From Streptomyces panaciradicis (GTDB lineage: Bacteria > Actinomycetota > Actinomycetes > Streptomycetales > Streptomycetaceae), in the NCBI RefSeq assembly GCF_023516615.1, contig NZ_JAMGBF010000053.1, positions 1 to 43,871 on the forward strand: a stretch of 43,871 nt of DNA. Direction: 5' to 3'. Position 1 is the stretch's first letter, and the number at the start of each line of letters is the position of its first letter. A model generated the notes under the pieces. That model had not been told where the DNA came from and did no database searches. It was given only the letters and a program-made list of their open reading frames with translations. Positions 15,578-23,352 of the stretch are shown here, piece by piece. A program made the position numbers and the translations under genes.

Positions 15578-15608
15578 CTGAGTAAAGGATGTGTCACAGC
15601 TGAGAAAG
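15578..15608. promoter_or_regulatory. Direct repeat CTGAG(t)AAAG, 22-bp period
   Basis: CTGAGTAAAG (15578-15587) and CTGAGAAAG (15600-15608) start exactly 22 bp apart, two helical turns, upstream of the permease gene. With TAGCTT (minus strand, 15556-15551) as a possible -10 box, the repeats would lie about 35-65 bp upstream of the transcription start, where response regulators bind. Confidence 0.3.
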
Positions 15609-15726
15609 CGGGGGGCGCCCTCAGAATTTCGTCAGACAGGCGATTCCTGGGCCGCAGAGGGGCTCCTGCCAGGAAACCCCGGTCGAGTGGCCGGGGGTCC
15701 GAGGGCCGTCCCTCAGAAAGATGCAG

Positions 15727-15732
15727 TACGGT
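15727..15732 (+). promoter_or_regulatory. -10 box of leaderless carboxypeptidase gene
   Basis: TACGGT, 6 nt before the GTG at 15739. If correct, the ATG at 15721 is not transcribed. Confidence 0.5.
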
Positions 15733-15738
15733 CCCGGG

Positions 15739-16875
15739 GTGCATGGTTCTTCACCCCTGTCCCGGCGTGCCGTTCTGGGCCTGGCCGCCGCCGCGCTGCC
15801 GCTCGCCGCGGCGACTCCCGCGCACGCCGCGACCGTCGTCGGCGGGGCGCGTCTGGCCCGCCCCGGAGTCCAGGGCGAAGGGCTGCCGAAGAAGCTCAGC
15901 GCCGCCGCCTGGCTCGTGGCCGACGGCGACACCGGAGAGGTCCTCGCCTCCTGCGACGCGCACAGACGGCTCGCCCCCGCCTCCACGCTGAAGATGCTCT
16001 TCGCCGACACGGTCCTGAAGAAGTTCGACCGCGCCGAGCGCTACAAGGTGACCGACGCGGACCTCGCCGACGTCCCCTCCGGATCCAGCCTGGTCGGCAT
16101 CAAGCCCGGGATCACCTACACCGTCGAGCAGTTGTGGCAGGGCGTCTTCCTGCGCTCCGGCAACGACGCCGTGCACGTGCTGGCCCACATGAACGGCGGC
16201 ATCGCCAAGACGGTCGCCGAGATGCAGGCCAGGGCCGAGGACCTGCAGGCCCTCGACACCCATGTCGTCAGCCCCGACGGCTTCGACCACAAGGGGCAGC
16301 TCTCCTCCGCCTACGACCTGACCCTCTTCGCCCGGCACGGCCTGAAGAACGCCGACTTCCGCGCCTACTGCCACACCAGGACCGCGGACTTCCCGGCCGG
16401 CGGGAAGAAGACCTTCCAGATCCAGAACACCGACCGCCTGCTGACCGGCGCGTGGGGCGTGAAGACGTACGACGGGCTGATCGGCGTCAAGAACGGCTAC
16501 ACCAGCCACGCCGGCAACACCTTCACCGGTGCCGCGACCCGCGGCGGCCGCACCCTGCTGGTGACGGTGATGCACCCCACCAGCGGCTACAACGCGGTCT
16601 ACGAGGAGACGGCCGCGCTCCTCGACTGGGGATTCGGGCGCGGGAGTTCGGTGGAGGCGGTGGGCCGGCTGGTCGAGCCGCTGAGCGAGGGCGGGGCCCG
16701 GGCCACGCCGAGCCGCACGGCGGTGCAGGCGGCGGCCGGCGCTCCCGGCGCGGGCTCCGGCGCGCCCTCGGGCTGGCGGCTGCTGGAGGGCGCGGGCGGC
16801 ACGGTCGCGCTGCTGGCGGGCGGGGCGTGGGCGCTGCGCCGGCGGCGCAAGGACACGGGCGAGCACGCCGGTTGA
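15739..16875 (+). CDS. D-alanyl-D-alanine carboxypeptidase (peptidase S11, DacA-like)
   Basis: A 378-aa penicillin-binding-type peptidase that trims the terminal D-Ala of peptidoglycan stem peptides. It has an N-terminal signal with paired arginines (SRRAVLGLAAAALPLAAATPAHA). The active-site motifs are Ser-x-x-Lys STLK (82-85), SGN (140-142) and KNG (251-253; usually KTG, though KNG is tolerated). A Pro/Ala/Ser linker leads to a C-terminal membrane anchor with an Arg/Lys tail (about 348-378). I choose GTG 15739 because TACGGT lies 6 nt upstream and it begins directly at the signal peptide; ATG 15721 is six codons earlier. It is divergent from the ABC permease gene. Confidence 0.9.
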   Translation: MHGSSPLSRRAVLGLAAAALPLAAATPAHAATVVGGARLARPGVQGEGLPKKLSAAAWLVADGDTGEVLASCDAHRRLAPASTLKMLFADTVLKKFDRAERYKVTDADLADVPSGSSLVGIKPGITYTVEQLWQGVFLRSGNDAVHVLAHMNGGIAKTVAEMQARAEDLQALDTHVVSPDGFDHKGQLSSAYDLTLFARHGLKNADFRAYCHTRTADFPAGGKKTFQIQNTDRLLTGAWGVKTYDGLIGVKNGYTSHAGNTFTGAATRGGRTLLVTVMHPTSGYNAVYEETAALLDWGFGRGSSVEAVGRLVEPLSEGGARATPSRTAVQAAAGAPGAGSGAPSGWRLLEGAGGTVALLAGGAWALRRRRKDTGEHAG

Positions 16876-17177
16876 TGCGGGCGGGGCCGCCGGTGGGATG
16901 CGTGCGGCAGCCGTTCCGCGCACCGGTGCGTATCCCGCGGTTTCCCGCGGAATCCACCCCCACCCGATGCGGCGGAACGACTGCCGCCTCCCCCCTCGGT
17001 TTGGCCTTGCGAGACGTGCGAGCAGCCTGGGCCTACGGAACCTCACTGCTCCAACTGTGAAGCTCTTGTGTAGGAGATTTGAGCATAGATCCACGACCGG
17101 CCGCAATGGTCCGGACGCTTCAATTCCGTTTGTGCAAGTTGAGGAGTTGACGGTTCTTCGGCGCTTCAGGAAGCCGC
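16876..17177. other. 302-bp convergent intergenic region of lower GC
   Basis: No gene I can support. The left part holds possible terminator structures for the carboxypeptidase gene: the 12-bp palindrome CGCACCGGTGCG (16919-16930) and CCGCGG-N4-CCGCGG (16935-16950). The right part (about 16990-17165) is clearly less GC-rich than its surroundings. It has only short open frames without ribosome sites, no tRNA-like T-loop and no clear promoter. It may be a decayed gene or hold a small RNA. Confidence 0.6.
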
Positions 17178-17936
17178 TCAGCCGCGACCGATGTACGGCA
17201 TCGCGGTCGCCAACACCGTCGCGAACTGCACGTTCGCCTCCAGCGGCAGCTCCGCCATGTGCCGCACGGTGCGTGCCACATCGGCGACGTCCATCACCGG
17301 CTCGGGCGCAATGGAACCGTTCGCCTGCATCACGCCCGCCTGCATCCGCTGCGTCATGTCGGTGGCCGCGTTGCCGATGTCGATCTGCCCGACGGCGATC
17401 CGGTACGGCCTCCCGTCCAGGGACAGCGACTTGGTCAGGCCGGTCAGGGCGTGCTTGGTCGCCGTGTAGGCCACCGACGACGGCCGGGGCGTGTGCGCGG
17501 AGATCGACCCGTTGTTGATGATCCGCCCGCCCTGCGGCCGCTGCTCCTTCATCTGCCGGAACGCCGCCTGCGCGCACAGGAACGCCCCGTTGAGGTTGGT
17601 GTCCACCACATGCCGCCAGGCGTCGTACGACAGCTCCTCCACCGGCACCCCGCCCGGCCCGAACGTCCCCGCGTTGTTGAACAGCAGGTCCACCCGCCCG
17701 AACCGCTCCACGGCGGCGGCGAACAGCGCGGTGACGTCCTCCGGCCGCGAGACGTCGGTGCGTACGGCGACGCAGGCACTCTCGGGCACCAGCTCCGCCG
17801 TCGCCGCCAGCGTCTCGGGCCGCCGCCCCGCCAGCGCCACGGACCAGCCCGCCCGCAGCAGTTCCACGGCGACCGCCCGCCCGATCCCCGATCCGGCGCC
17901 GGTCACCACCGCGGTCCTCGATCCCGTCTCAGTCAT
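17178..17936 (-). CDS. Short-chain dehydrogenase/reductase
   Basis: A 252-aa classical SDR, an NAD(P)(H)-dependent oxidoreductase with a Rossmann fold. Seen: cofactor motif TGAGSGIG (12-19), NNAG (87-90), Ser144 or Ser146 in NNGSISAHTP, and the catalytic pair Tyr157-Lys161 (YTATK). An Arg-Arg at 38-39 after strand 2 suggests an NADP preference. Substrate is unknown. The ATG at 17936 (MTETGSR) is chosen because TACGCT lies 7 nt upstream, giving a leaderless mRNA; in-frame starts further out would lie across that promoter. It is divergent from the phosphatase gene, with direct repeats in the shared intergenic space. Confidence 0.92.
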   Translation of the reverse strand: MTETGSRTAVVTGAGSGIGRAVAVELLRAGWSVALAGRRPETLAATAELVPESACVAVRTDVSRPEDVTALFAAAVERFGRVDLLFNNAGTFGPGGVPVEELSYDAWRHVVDTNLNGAFLCAQAAFRQMKEQRPQGGRIINNGSISAHTPRPSSVAYTATKHALTGLTKSLSLDGRPYRIAVGQIDIGNAATDMTQRMQAGVMQANGSIAPEPVMDVADVARTVRHMAELPLEANVQFATVLATAMPYIGRG

Positions 17937-17943
17937 GCCCGGC

Positions 17944-17949
17944 AGCGTA
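17944..17949 (-). promoter_or_regulatory. -10 box of leaderless SDR gene
   Basis: TACGCT on the minus strand, 7 nt before the ATG at 17936. The directly repeated operator-like sequence at 17957-17992 overlaps the expected -35 region. Confidence 0.5.
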
Positions 17950-17956
17950 GGCGAGT

Positions 17957-17992
17957 GTCCGGCATCCGGGACCGGCACGTCCGCCATCCGGG
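17957..17992. promoter_or_regulatory. 14-bp direct repeat with 22-bp period between SDR and phosphatase genes
   Basis: GTCCGGCATCCGGG (17957-17970) and GTCCGCCATCCGGG (17979-17992) differ at one position and start 22 bp apart, so they face the same side of the helix. They overlap the likely SDR promoter and lie 76-111 bp upstream of the phosphatase ATG. They do not match the GTTCACC core of Streptomyces PHO boxes well. Confidence 0.5.
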
Positions 17993-18067
17993 TGTTGTGC
18001 ACCCGACAAGGTGTGTCGGCCGTGGCCGGTGACATCCCCGCTCCCTCAACTGTGAGGGGAGGACTGG

Positions 18068-19711
18068 ATGACCATCACCACACGCCGTTCGCGGTGGCAC
18101 ACCCCCGAGGTCCGTGCCGCCGCCCGGCAGCTCGGCCGCCGCCGCTTTCTGACCCTGACCGCGGCCGCCGCCGCGCTCGCCTTCGCCGTCGACCTGCCGG
18201 CCACCGGCACCGCGACCGCCGCCACCCTGGACGCGGCCCGCATCGACAGCGACCCCTTCACCCTGGGCGTCGCCTCCGGAGACCCGCTGCCCACCTCGGT
18301 GGTGCTGTGGACCCGGCTCGCGCCCGCCCCCTACCAGGCCGACGGCGGACTGCCCGCCCAACCCGTCGACGTCGACTGGGAGATGGCCCAGGACGAGAAC
18401 TTCGTCCTGACCGCGGCCAAGGGCACCGTCATCGCGCACCCCGAGTTCAACCACAGCGTCCACGTGGAGGTCGAAGGCCTCGACCCCGACCGCGCCTACT
18501 ACTACCGCTTCCGCACCGGCACCTGGCTCAGCGAGACCGGCCGCACCCGCACCGCCCCCGCGCTCGGCGCCGCCGCCTCCTCGCTCTCCTTCGCCGCCGT
18601 CTCCTGCCAGCAGTACCAGGACGGCTACTTCACCGCCCACAAGCACCTCGCCCAGGACGACGTCGCCCTCGTCTTCCACCTCGGCGACTACATGTACGAG
18701 TACCCGGTCGACGCCGCCGGCGGCGCCCGCAAGTACACCGACCGCGTGCTGCCCGACCTCTACAACCACGAGACCGTGACGCTGGAGGACTACCGGCTGC
18801 GCTACGCCCTCTACCGCTCCGACGCCGACCTGCGCGCCGCGCACGCCATGCACCCCTTCGTCGTCACCTGGGACGACCACGAGACCGACAACAACTACGC
18901 GGGCGCGATCCCCGAGGACGGCACCCCGCAGGCGGAGTTCCTGCTGCGCCGGGCCGCCGCCTACCGCGCGTACTGGGAGAACCAGCCCCTGCGCGTCCCG
19001 CAGCTCCCGGTCGGCCCCGACGCCCGGCTCTACCGGCGCCTGCGGTGGGGCGGGCTCGCCCAGTTCGACGTCCTGGACACCCGCCAGTACCGCTCCGACC
19101 AGGCCTACGGCGACGGCAAGCACGTCCCCGGCCCGGAGTCCGAGGACCCGGCGCGCACCATGACCGGCACCGCCCAGGAGCAGTGGCTGATCAGCGGCTG
19201 GCAGGCCTCGACGGCCGTGTGGAACGTCGTCCCGCAGCAGGTCTGCTTCTCCCAGCGCAAGCTGGACCTCAACGCCGTCGCCAAGGTCTCCATGGACGCC
19301 TGGGACGGCTACCCGGCCTCCCGGCGCCGCATCCTCGACGGCGCCAAGGCGGCAGGCGTCGCCAACCTGATGGTGCTCAGCGGCGACGTGCACGTCGGAT
19401 ACGCCTTCGACATCAAGGACGACTTCGACGACCCGTCCTCGCGCACGCTGGGCACCGAGATCGTGGCCACCTCGATCGCCAGCGGCCAGGACGGCACCGA
19501 GAAGCCGTCGAACTGGTCGACGTACATGACCGCCAACCCGCACCTGAAGTTCTACGACGGCCGGCGCGGCTACGTGAAGGTCACGCTCGACCAGGCGCAG
19601 GCGCGCGCCGACTTCAAGACCGTTCCGTACGTGACCACGACCGGCGCGCCGATCTCCACGGCCGCCTCCTTCGTGACGGAGGTCGGCGACCAGGGGCTCA
19701 AGCCGGCGTGA
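18068..19711 (+). CDS. Alkaline phosphatase, PhoD family (Tat-exported)
   Basis: A 547-aa secreted phosphatase or phosphodiesterase using Fe and Ca ions. It has a Tat signal peptide (GRRRFLTLTAAAAALAFA, about 22-45), a beta-rich N-terminal domain (FTLGVASGDPLPTSVVLWTRLAP), then the catalytic metallophosphatase domain with FAAVSCQQYQDGYFTAHKHL (metal-binding Cys), FHLGDYMYEYP, WDDHETDNN and LSGDVHVGY. Length and motifs are full. The PhoD-type enzymes of S. coelicolor and S. lividans are controlled by PhoRP under phosphate limitation (family knowledge). The ATG has a GAGGGGAGGA ribosome site. Its 3' end overlaps the convergent oxidoreductase gene by 14 bp. Confidence 0.94.
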   Translation: MTITTRRSRWHTPEVRAAARQLGRRRFLTLTAAAAALAFAVDLPATGTATAATLDAARIDSDPFTLGVASGDPLPTSVVLWTRLAPAPYQADGGLPAQPVDVDWEMAQDENFVLTAAKGTVIAHPEFNHSVHVEVEGLDPDRAYYYRFRTGTWLSETGRTRTAPALGAAASSLSFAAVSCQQYQDGYFTAHKHLAQDDVALVFHLGDYMYEYPVDAAGGARKYTDRVLPDLYNHETVTLEDYRLRYALYRSDADLRAAHAMHPFVVTWDDHETDNNYAGAIPEDGTPQAEFLLRRAAAYRAYWENQPLRVPQLPVGPDARLYRRLRWGGLAQFDVLDTRQYRSDQAYGDGKHVPGPESEDPARTMTGTAQEQWLISGWQASTAVWNVVPQQVCFSQRKLDLNAVAKVSMDAWDGYPASRRRILDGAKAAGVANLMVLSGDVHVGYAFDIKDDFDDPSSRTLGTEIVATSIASGQDGTEKPSNWSTYMTANPHLKFYDGRRGYVKVTLDQAQARADFKTVPYVTTTGAPISTAASFVTEVGDQGLKPA

Positions 19712-20744
19712 CGGCCTCCACCGGCCGCAGCGGGCCTTCTCCTTCCGGGCCCTCGCCGGGGTAGCGGACGCCGACGCGCTCCCGGATCGCGTCCAGCGTC
19801 CGCATCACCGCGAGCGTGCCGTCGAGCGGGACGAGCGGGGACTCGGTCTCGCCGGCGCGCAGGGCCCGCATGACCTCCCTGGCCTCGTGCCGGAGGCTGT
19901 TGCGCGGGCCGTCGGCCGGGTCGGCGGTGAACTCCTCGGGGTCGCGGCCGTCCCGGTGCAGCACGAAGCGGTCCGGGAAGAAGAAGCCGTTCGGGATGTC
20001 GATGCGGCCCTGCGAGCCAGTCACCGACGCCGAGGTCGCCGTACCGCCGACTATGGAGCAGTGCACCGAGGCGAGAGCACCGCTCTCCCATGAGAGCAGT
20101 GCTCCGGTCTGCAGATCGACGCCCTCGTCGGAGAGCACCGCTCTCGCCGTGACGTCCGACGGCTCCCCCAGCAGCAGCTGCGCGAACGACACCGGATACA
20201 CGCCGAGATCCAGCAGCGCCCCGCCGCCCTGCAGCGGGTCGCGCAGCCGGTGCGAAGGAGGGAACGGCCCGGCCAGCCCGAAGTCCGCCTGCACATGCCG
20301 CACCTCGCCGACCGCGCCGTCGTCGACCAGCGCCTTCAGCCGCCGCACCAGCGGATTGCAGTACATCCACATCGCTTCCATCAGGAAGCTCCCGCGCCCC
20401 CGCGCCAGCGCGACCAGTTCCTCCGCCTCGCGCGCGTTCAGGGTGAACGCCTTCTCGCACAGCACGTTCCGCCCGGCCTCCAGGCACAGGCCGGCCGCCG
20501 CCCGGTGCGCCGCGTGCGGGGTGGCGACGTACACGACATCGATGTCCGCGTCCTCGGCCAGCGCGCCCCACTCGCCGTAGGCCCGCTCGATCCCGAACCG
20601 TTCCGCGAACGCCTCCGCCGACGCCCGGGACCGCGAGGCCACCGCGACGACCTCCGCGTCCGGCAGATCCACCAGGTCCGCCGTGAACGCGGCGGCGATC
20701 CCGCCGGTCGCCAGAATCCCCCACCGCACGCTTTCCGCCGTCAT
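19698..20744 (-). CDS. Gfo/Idh/MocA-family oxidoreductase
   Basis: A 348-aa NAD(P)-dependent oxidoreductase acting on sugars or polyols (family knowledge). The N-terminal Rossmann domain has VRWGILATGGIAAAF (dinucleotide loop) and CEKAFTLN with the conserved Lys of the EKP-like motif. The C-terminal alpha/beta domain includes GGALLDLGVYPVS, where family members carry catalytic residues. The ATG at 20744 has a GCGAGGGTGGC ribosome site; the frame stays open far upstream, but that part is antisense to the MFS gene. It is divergent from the Bcr/CflA gene and tail-overlaps the phosphatase gene. Substrate is unknown. Confidence 0.92.
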   Translation of the reverse strand: MTAESVRWGILATGGIAAAFTADLVDLPDAEVVAVASRSRASAEAFAERFGIERAYGEWGALAEDADIDVVYVATPHAAHRAAAGLCLEAGRNVLCEKAFTLNAREAEELVALARGRGSFLMEAMWMYCNPLVRRLKALVDDGAVGEVRHVQADFGLAGPFPPSHRLRDPLQGGGALLDLGVYPVSFAQLLLGEPSDVTARAVLSDEGVDLQTGALLSWESGALASVHCSIVGGTATSASVTGSQGRIDIPNGFFFPDRFVLHRDGRDPEEFTADPADGPRNSLRHEAREVMRALRAGETESPLVPLDGTLAVMRTLDAIRERVGVRYPGEGPEGEGPLRPVEAVTPA

Positions 20745-20825
20745 GCCACCCTCGCTCAACTGACGCCCGGCACCCTGTACGAGCTGAGAGCATAGGTGCC
20801 GGACCACTCGGAAAGGGAGGGGCGC

Positions 20826-22124
20826 ATGCCCGAGCAGGGCGCACCGACACCCCCCATACAGCGGGCGGCCGGTCCGGGCACGGAACCGGCCGCCGGTGCC
20901 GCCGCGCGCCGCACCGGGCTTCTGGTCACCCTCGTCCTGGGCGGCCTCACCGCCACGCCCCCGCTGGCGATGGACATGTACCTGCCCTCCCTGCCCGAGG
21001 TCACCCGCTCCCTGCACGCCCCCGCCGCCACCGTCCAGCTCACCCTCACCGCCTGCCTGCTCGGCATGGCCCTCGGGCAGCTGGTGGTCGGCCCGATGAG
21101 CGACAAGTGGGGGCGCAGACGGCCCCTGCTGACCGGCCTCGCCGTGTACGTCGTCGCCACCGCCCTGTGCGCCCTCGCGCCGACCGTCGAGGCCCTGGTC
21201 GCCTTCCGGCTGGCGCAGGGTCTGGCCGGCGCGGCCGGGATCGTCATCGCCCGGGCCGTCGTACGCGACCTGTACGACGGGGTGGCGATGGCCCGCTTCT
21301 TCTCCACCCTGATGCTGGTCTCGGGCGTCGCGCCGATCGTCGCGCCGCTGATCGGCGGGCAGATCCTGCGGGTGACGGACTGGCGGGGCGTGTTCCTGGT
21401 CCTCACCGTCGTCGGGCTGCTGCTGGGCGGCCTGGTGTGGGCGCGGCTGCCCGAGACGCTGCCGGCCGGCGAGCGGCACGGCGGGGGAGTGGCCGACGCG
21501 CTGCACTCCATGCGGCGGCTGCTGGCCGACCTGCCGTTCAGCGGGTTCATGCTGGCCGGCGGGTTCGCCTTCGCGGCGCTGTTCGCCTACATCGCCGCCT
21601 CGCCGTTCGTGATCCAGGAGATCTACGGCGCCTCCCCGCAGACCTTCAGCCTGCTGTTCGGCCTGAACTCCGTCGGGCTGGTCGCGGTCGGCCAGATCAA
21701 CGGCAAGGTCCTGGTGGGACGGGTCAGCCTGGAGAAGGTCCTCGGGATCGGCCTCGCGGTCGTCATCGCGGCCGCCACCGCCCTGCTGCTGATGGCGACG
21801 GGCGTCTTCGGCGAAACCGGGCTCGTGCCGGTCGCCGCCGCGCTGTTCGTGCTGATGTCGGCCATGGGCGTCACCCTCCCCAACGCCCAGGCCCTCGCCC
21901 TGATGCGCACCCGGCACGCCGCCGGGTCCGCGTCCGCGCTGCTCGGCACGACCTCCTTCCTCATCGGCGCCGTCGCCTCCCCGCTGGTCGGCATCGCCGG
22001 CGAGCACTCCGCCGTCCCGATGGCCGTCGTCCAACTGGTGGGCGCACTGGTGGCGCTGGCCTGCTTCGTGGGAATGTGCCGTCCCTGGAACAGCTGTGCG
22101 ACGGCGGAGGGAGCGGAGAGCTGA
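20826..22124 (+). CDS. Bcr/CflA-family MFS drug exporter
   Basis: A 432-aa 12-helix major facilitator exporter. It has the Bcr/CflA hallmarks: first helix GGLTATPPLAMDMYLPSLPEV with the acidic membrane residue and YLPSLP, motif A GPMSDKWGRRRPLLTG, and the RAVVRDLYDG segment after helix 4. Relatives export bicyclomycin, chloramphenicol, sulfonamides or cysteine. The ATG at 20826 has a GGGAGGGGCGC ribosome site; an in-frame GTG ten codons earlier lacks one. Its stop TGA overlaps a possible CTG start of the downstream serine hydrolase, suggesting translational coupling. Confidence 0.92.
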   Translation: MPEQGAPTPPIQRAAGPGTEPAAGAAARRTGLLVTLVLGGLTATPPLAMDMYLPSLPEVTRSLHAPAATVQLTLTACLLGMALGQLVVGPMSDKWGRRRPLLTGLAVYVVATALCALAPTVEALVAFRLAQGLAGAAGIVIARAVVRDLYDGVAMARFFSTLMLVSGVAPIVAPLIGGQILRVTDWRGVFLVLTVVGLLLGGLVWARLPETLPAGERHGGGVADALHSMRRLLADLPFSGFMLAGGFAFAALFAYIAASPFVIQEIYGASPQTFSLLFGLNSVGLVAVGQINGKVLVGRVSLEKVLGIGLAVVIAAATALLLMATGVFGETGLVPVAAALFVLMSAMGVTLPNAQALALMRTRHAAGSASALLGTTSFLIGAVASPLVGIAGEHSAVPMAVVQLVGALVALACFVGMCRPWNSCATAEGAES

Positions 22125-23275
22125 GCGCGCCGAGACTGCGGGTCGACACCCCGGAACGGGCCGGCCTGGACCCCGGGGAGCTGCGCCTCCTCGCCCGGGA
22201 GGCCCACGCCCTCACCGCCGGGGAGCGCCCCTGGGCCGCCGGGGTCGTGGTGGTCGCCGGGCGCGGACCGGTGATCGCCGTCGAGGAGGCGGCGGGCTTC
22301 GCCGTGCGCTACTCCGCCTACGACCCCGACACCGACACCGGCGTGGAGCTGCCCGCGCGGGACCGGGTGCCGATGACCGTCGACACCCCCTTCGACCTGG
22401 CCTCCCTCACCAAACTGTTCACCTCCGTCGCCGCCGTGCAGCAGATCGAGCGCGGCACCCTCGGCATCGACGCGCGGGTCGGCGCCTACCTGCCGGAGTT
22501 CCGCGCGGCGGCCCGGCACGGCATCACCGTGCGGGAACTGCTCACGCACACCTCGGGGCTGCGGCCCGAACTCCCCCTGTACGACTGCGCCGACGACGCC
22601 GAACGGATGGCGATGCTGCGCGCCGAGGCCCCCATCGGGGTGCCCGGCACCTACACCTACTCCGACCTCAACATGCTGCTCCTGCAGCACCTCCTGGAGC
22701 GCATCACCGGCCGGACCCTGGACGTCCTGATCCACGAGGGCATCACCCGCCCCCTCGGCATGACCGCCACCGACTTCGGGCCCTGCCCCGGCGCGGCGGC
22801 GACCGAGGACCAGCGGCGGCCCTGGGCCAAGGCGGACCGGGGGATGCTGCGGGGGATCGTCCACGACGAGAACGCCTGGGCGCTGGGCGGGGTCGCCGGA
22901 CACGCCGGACTGTTCTCCACGGGACGGGACCTGGCGGTCTTCTGCCGGACCCTGCTCGCCGGGGGGTCGTACGGGCCCGCGCGCATCCTCGGCCCCGACT
23001 TCGTGGAGCTCCTGCTGAACCCTCCCGGGCTGGGGTTCGCGGTGGACCAGGCGTGGTTCATGGGGGAGTTGGCCGGGCGGGGGGCCGCGGGGCACACCGG
23101 GTTCACGGGGACGTCGCTGGTGCTGGACCCGGCCACGGACACGTTCGTGGTGCTGCTGGGGAACACGGTGCATCCGAGGAGGCGGCGGGCCGACAGCGGG
23201 CCGCGGGCGGCCGCGGCGACGCGGGTGGCGCGGGCCGTCCTGGGGGCGCTGCCCCCAGACCCCCGTCGGCCCTGA
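22076..23275 (+). CDS. Serine hydrolase (class C beta-lactamase-like)
   Basis: About 400 aa, cytosolic (no signal peptide), of the beta-lactamase/EstB superfamily: nucleophile Ser and Lys in DLASLTKLFTSV (S-x-x-K), the Tyr motif TYTYSDLNML, and the HTG-like HTGFTGTSLVLDP. Such enzymes are esterases, amidases or D-peptidases; the substrate is unknown. The start is ambiguous: GTG 22076 is inside the MFS gene and has a poorly placed ribosome site, whereas CTG 22121 overlaps the MFS stop (CTGA) behind a very strong GGAGGGAGCGGAGAG. The last residues (PPDPRRP) and the stop codon are encoded by what looks like a dispersed repeat, so the natural C-terminus may have been replaced. Confidence 0.85.
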   Translation: MPSLEQLCDGGGSGELSAPRLRVDTPERAGLDPGELRLLAREAHALTAGERPWAAGVVVVAGRGPVIAVEEAAGFAVRYSAYDPDTDTGVELPARDRVPMTVDTPFDLASLTKLFTSVAAVQQIERGTLGIDARVGAYLPEFRAAARHGITVRELLTHTSGLRPELPLYDCADDAERMAMLRAEAPIGVPGTYTYSDLNMLLLQHLLERITGRTLDVLIHEGITRPLGMTATDFGPCPGAAATEDQRRPWAKADRGMLRGIVHDENAWALGGVAGHAGLFSTGRDLAVFCRTLLAGGSYGPARILGPDFVELLLNPPGLGFAVDQAWFMGELAGRGAAGHTGFTGTSLVLDPATDTFVVLLGNTVHPRRRRADSGPRAAAATRVARAVLGALPPDPRRP

Positions 23276-23307
23276 ACGGGCCTTGTCCTCGAACGCCGGA
23301 CGGGCTG
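23247..23307 (+). repeat. Dispersed Streptomyces repeat element (recognised from memory)
   Basis: The stretch from GCGCTGCCCCCAGACCCCCG to CGAACGCCGGACGGGCTG matches a short sequence I recall in many copies at gene ends across Streptomyces chromosomes. It contains the hairpin GGCCC-N5-GGGCC (23268-23282). Here it covers the last codons and stop of the serine hydrolase gene. No second copy occurs in this window. Confidence 0.6.
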
Positions 23308-23340
23308 AGGACGCCTGACCGGGGTCACCGCGGGACGCCT

Positions 23341-23346
23341 TAGAAT
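23341..23346 (+). promoter_or_regulatory. -10 box of leaderless Rsm22-like gene
   Basis: TAGAAT, 6 nt before the GTG at 23353; no Shine-Dalgarno site. CTGACC at 23315-23320 is 20 bp upstream, rather far for a -35 box. Confidence 0.55.
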
Positions 23347-23352
23347 CGCCCA

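Noticed and set aside
15721..15723. ATG 15721 as start of the D-Ala-D-Ala carboxypeptidase
   Set aside because: It lies just upstream of a TACGGT -10 box placed 6 nt before an in-frame GTG that begins directly at the signal peptide; kept as an alternative only.
16990..17165. tRNA gene or attachment site in the lower-GC gap
   Set aside because: No GGTTCRANN T-loop, no cloverleaf pairing and no flanking integrase or duplicated sequence could be found.
16898..17518. Plus-strand frame of about 206 codons crossing the 302-bp gap and the SDR 3' end
   Set aside because: Its second half is antisense to the SDR gene with Arg/Pro/Ser/Ala-rich composition, and there is no ribosome site.
17957..17992. 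PHO box for the PhoD-type phosphatase gene
   Set aside because: The 22-bp phase fits two 11-bp units, but the units lack the GTTCACC-like core, so I list it only as an unassigned direct repeat.
20745..22034. N-terminal extension of the Gfo/Idh/MocA protein to 778 residues
   Set aside because: The extra part is antisense to the MFS gene, has extreme Asp/Gly/Gln/Arg composition, and the true ATG at 20744 has a ribosome site and starts the Rossmann fold.
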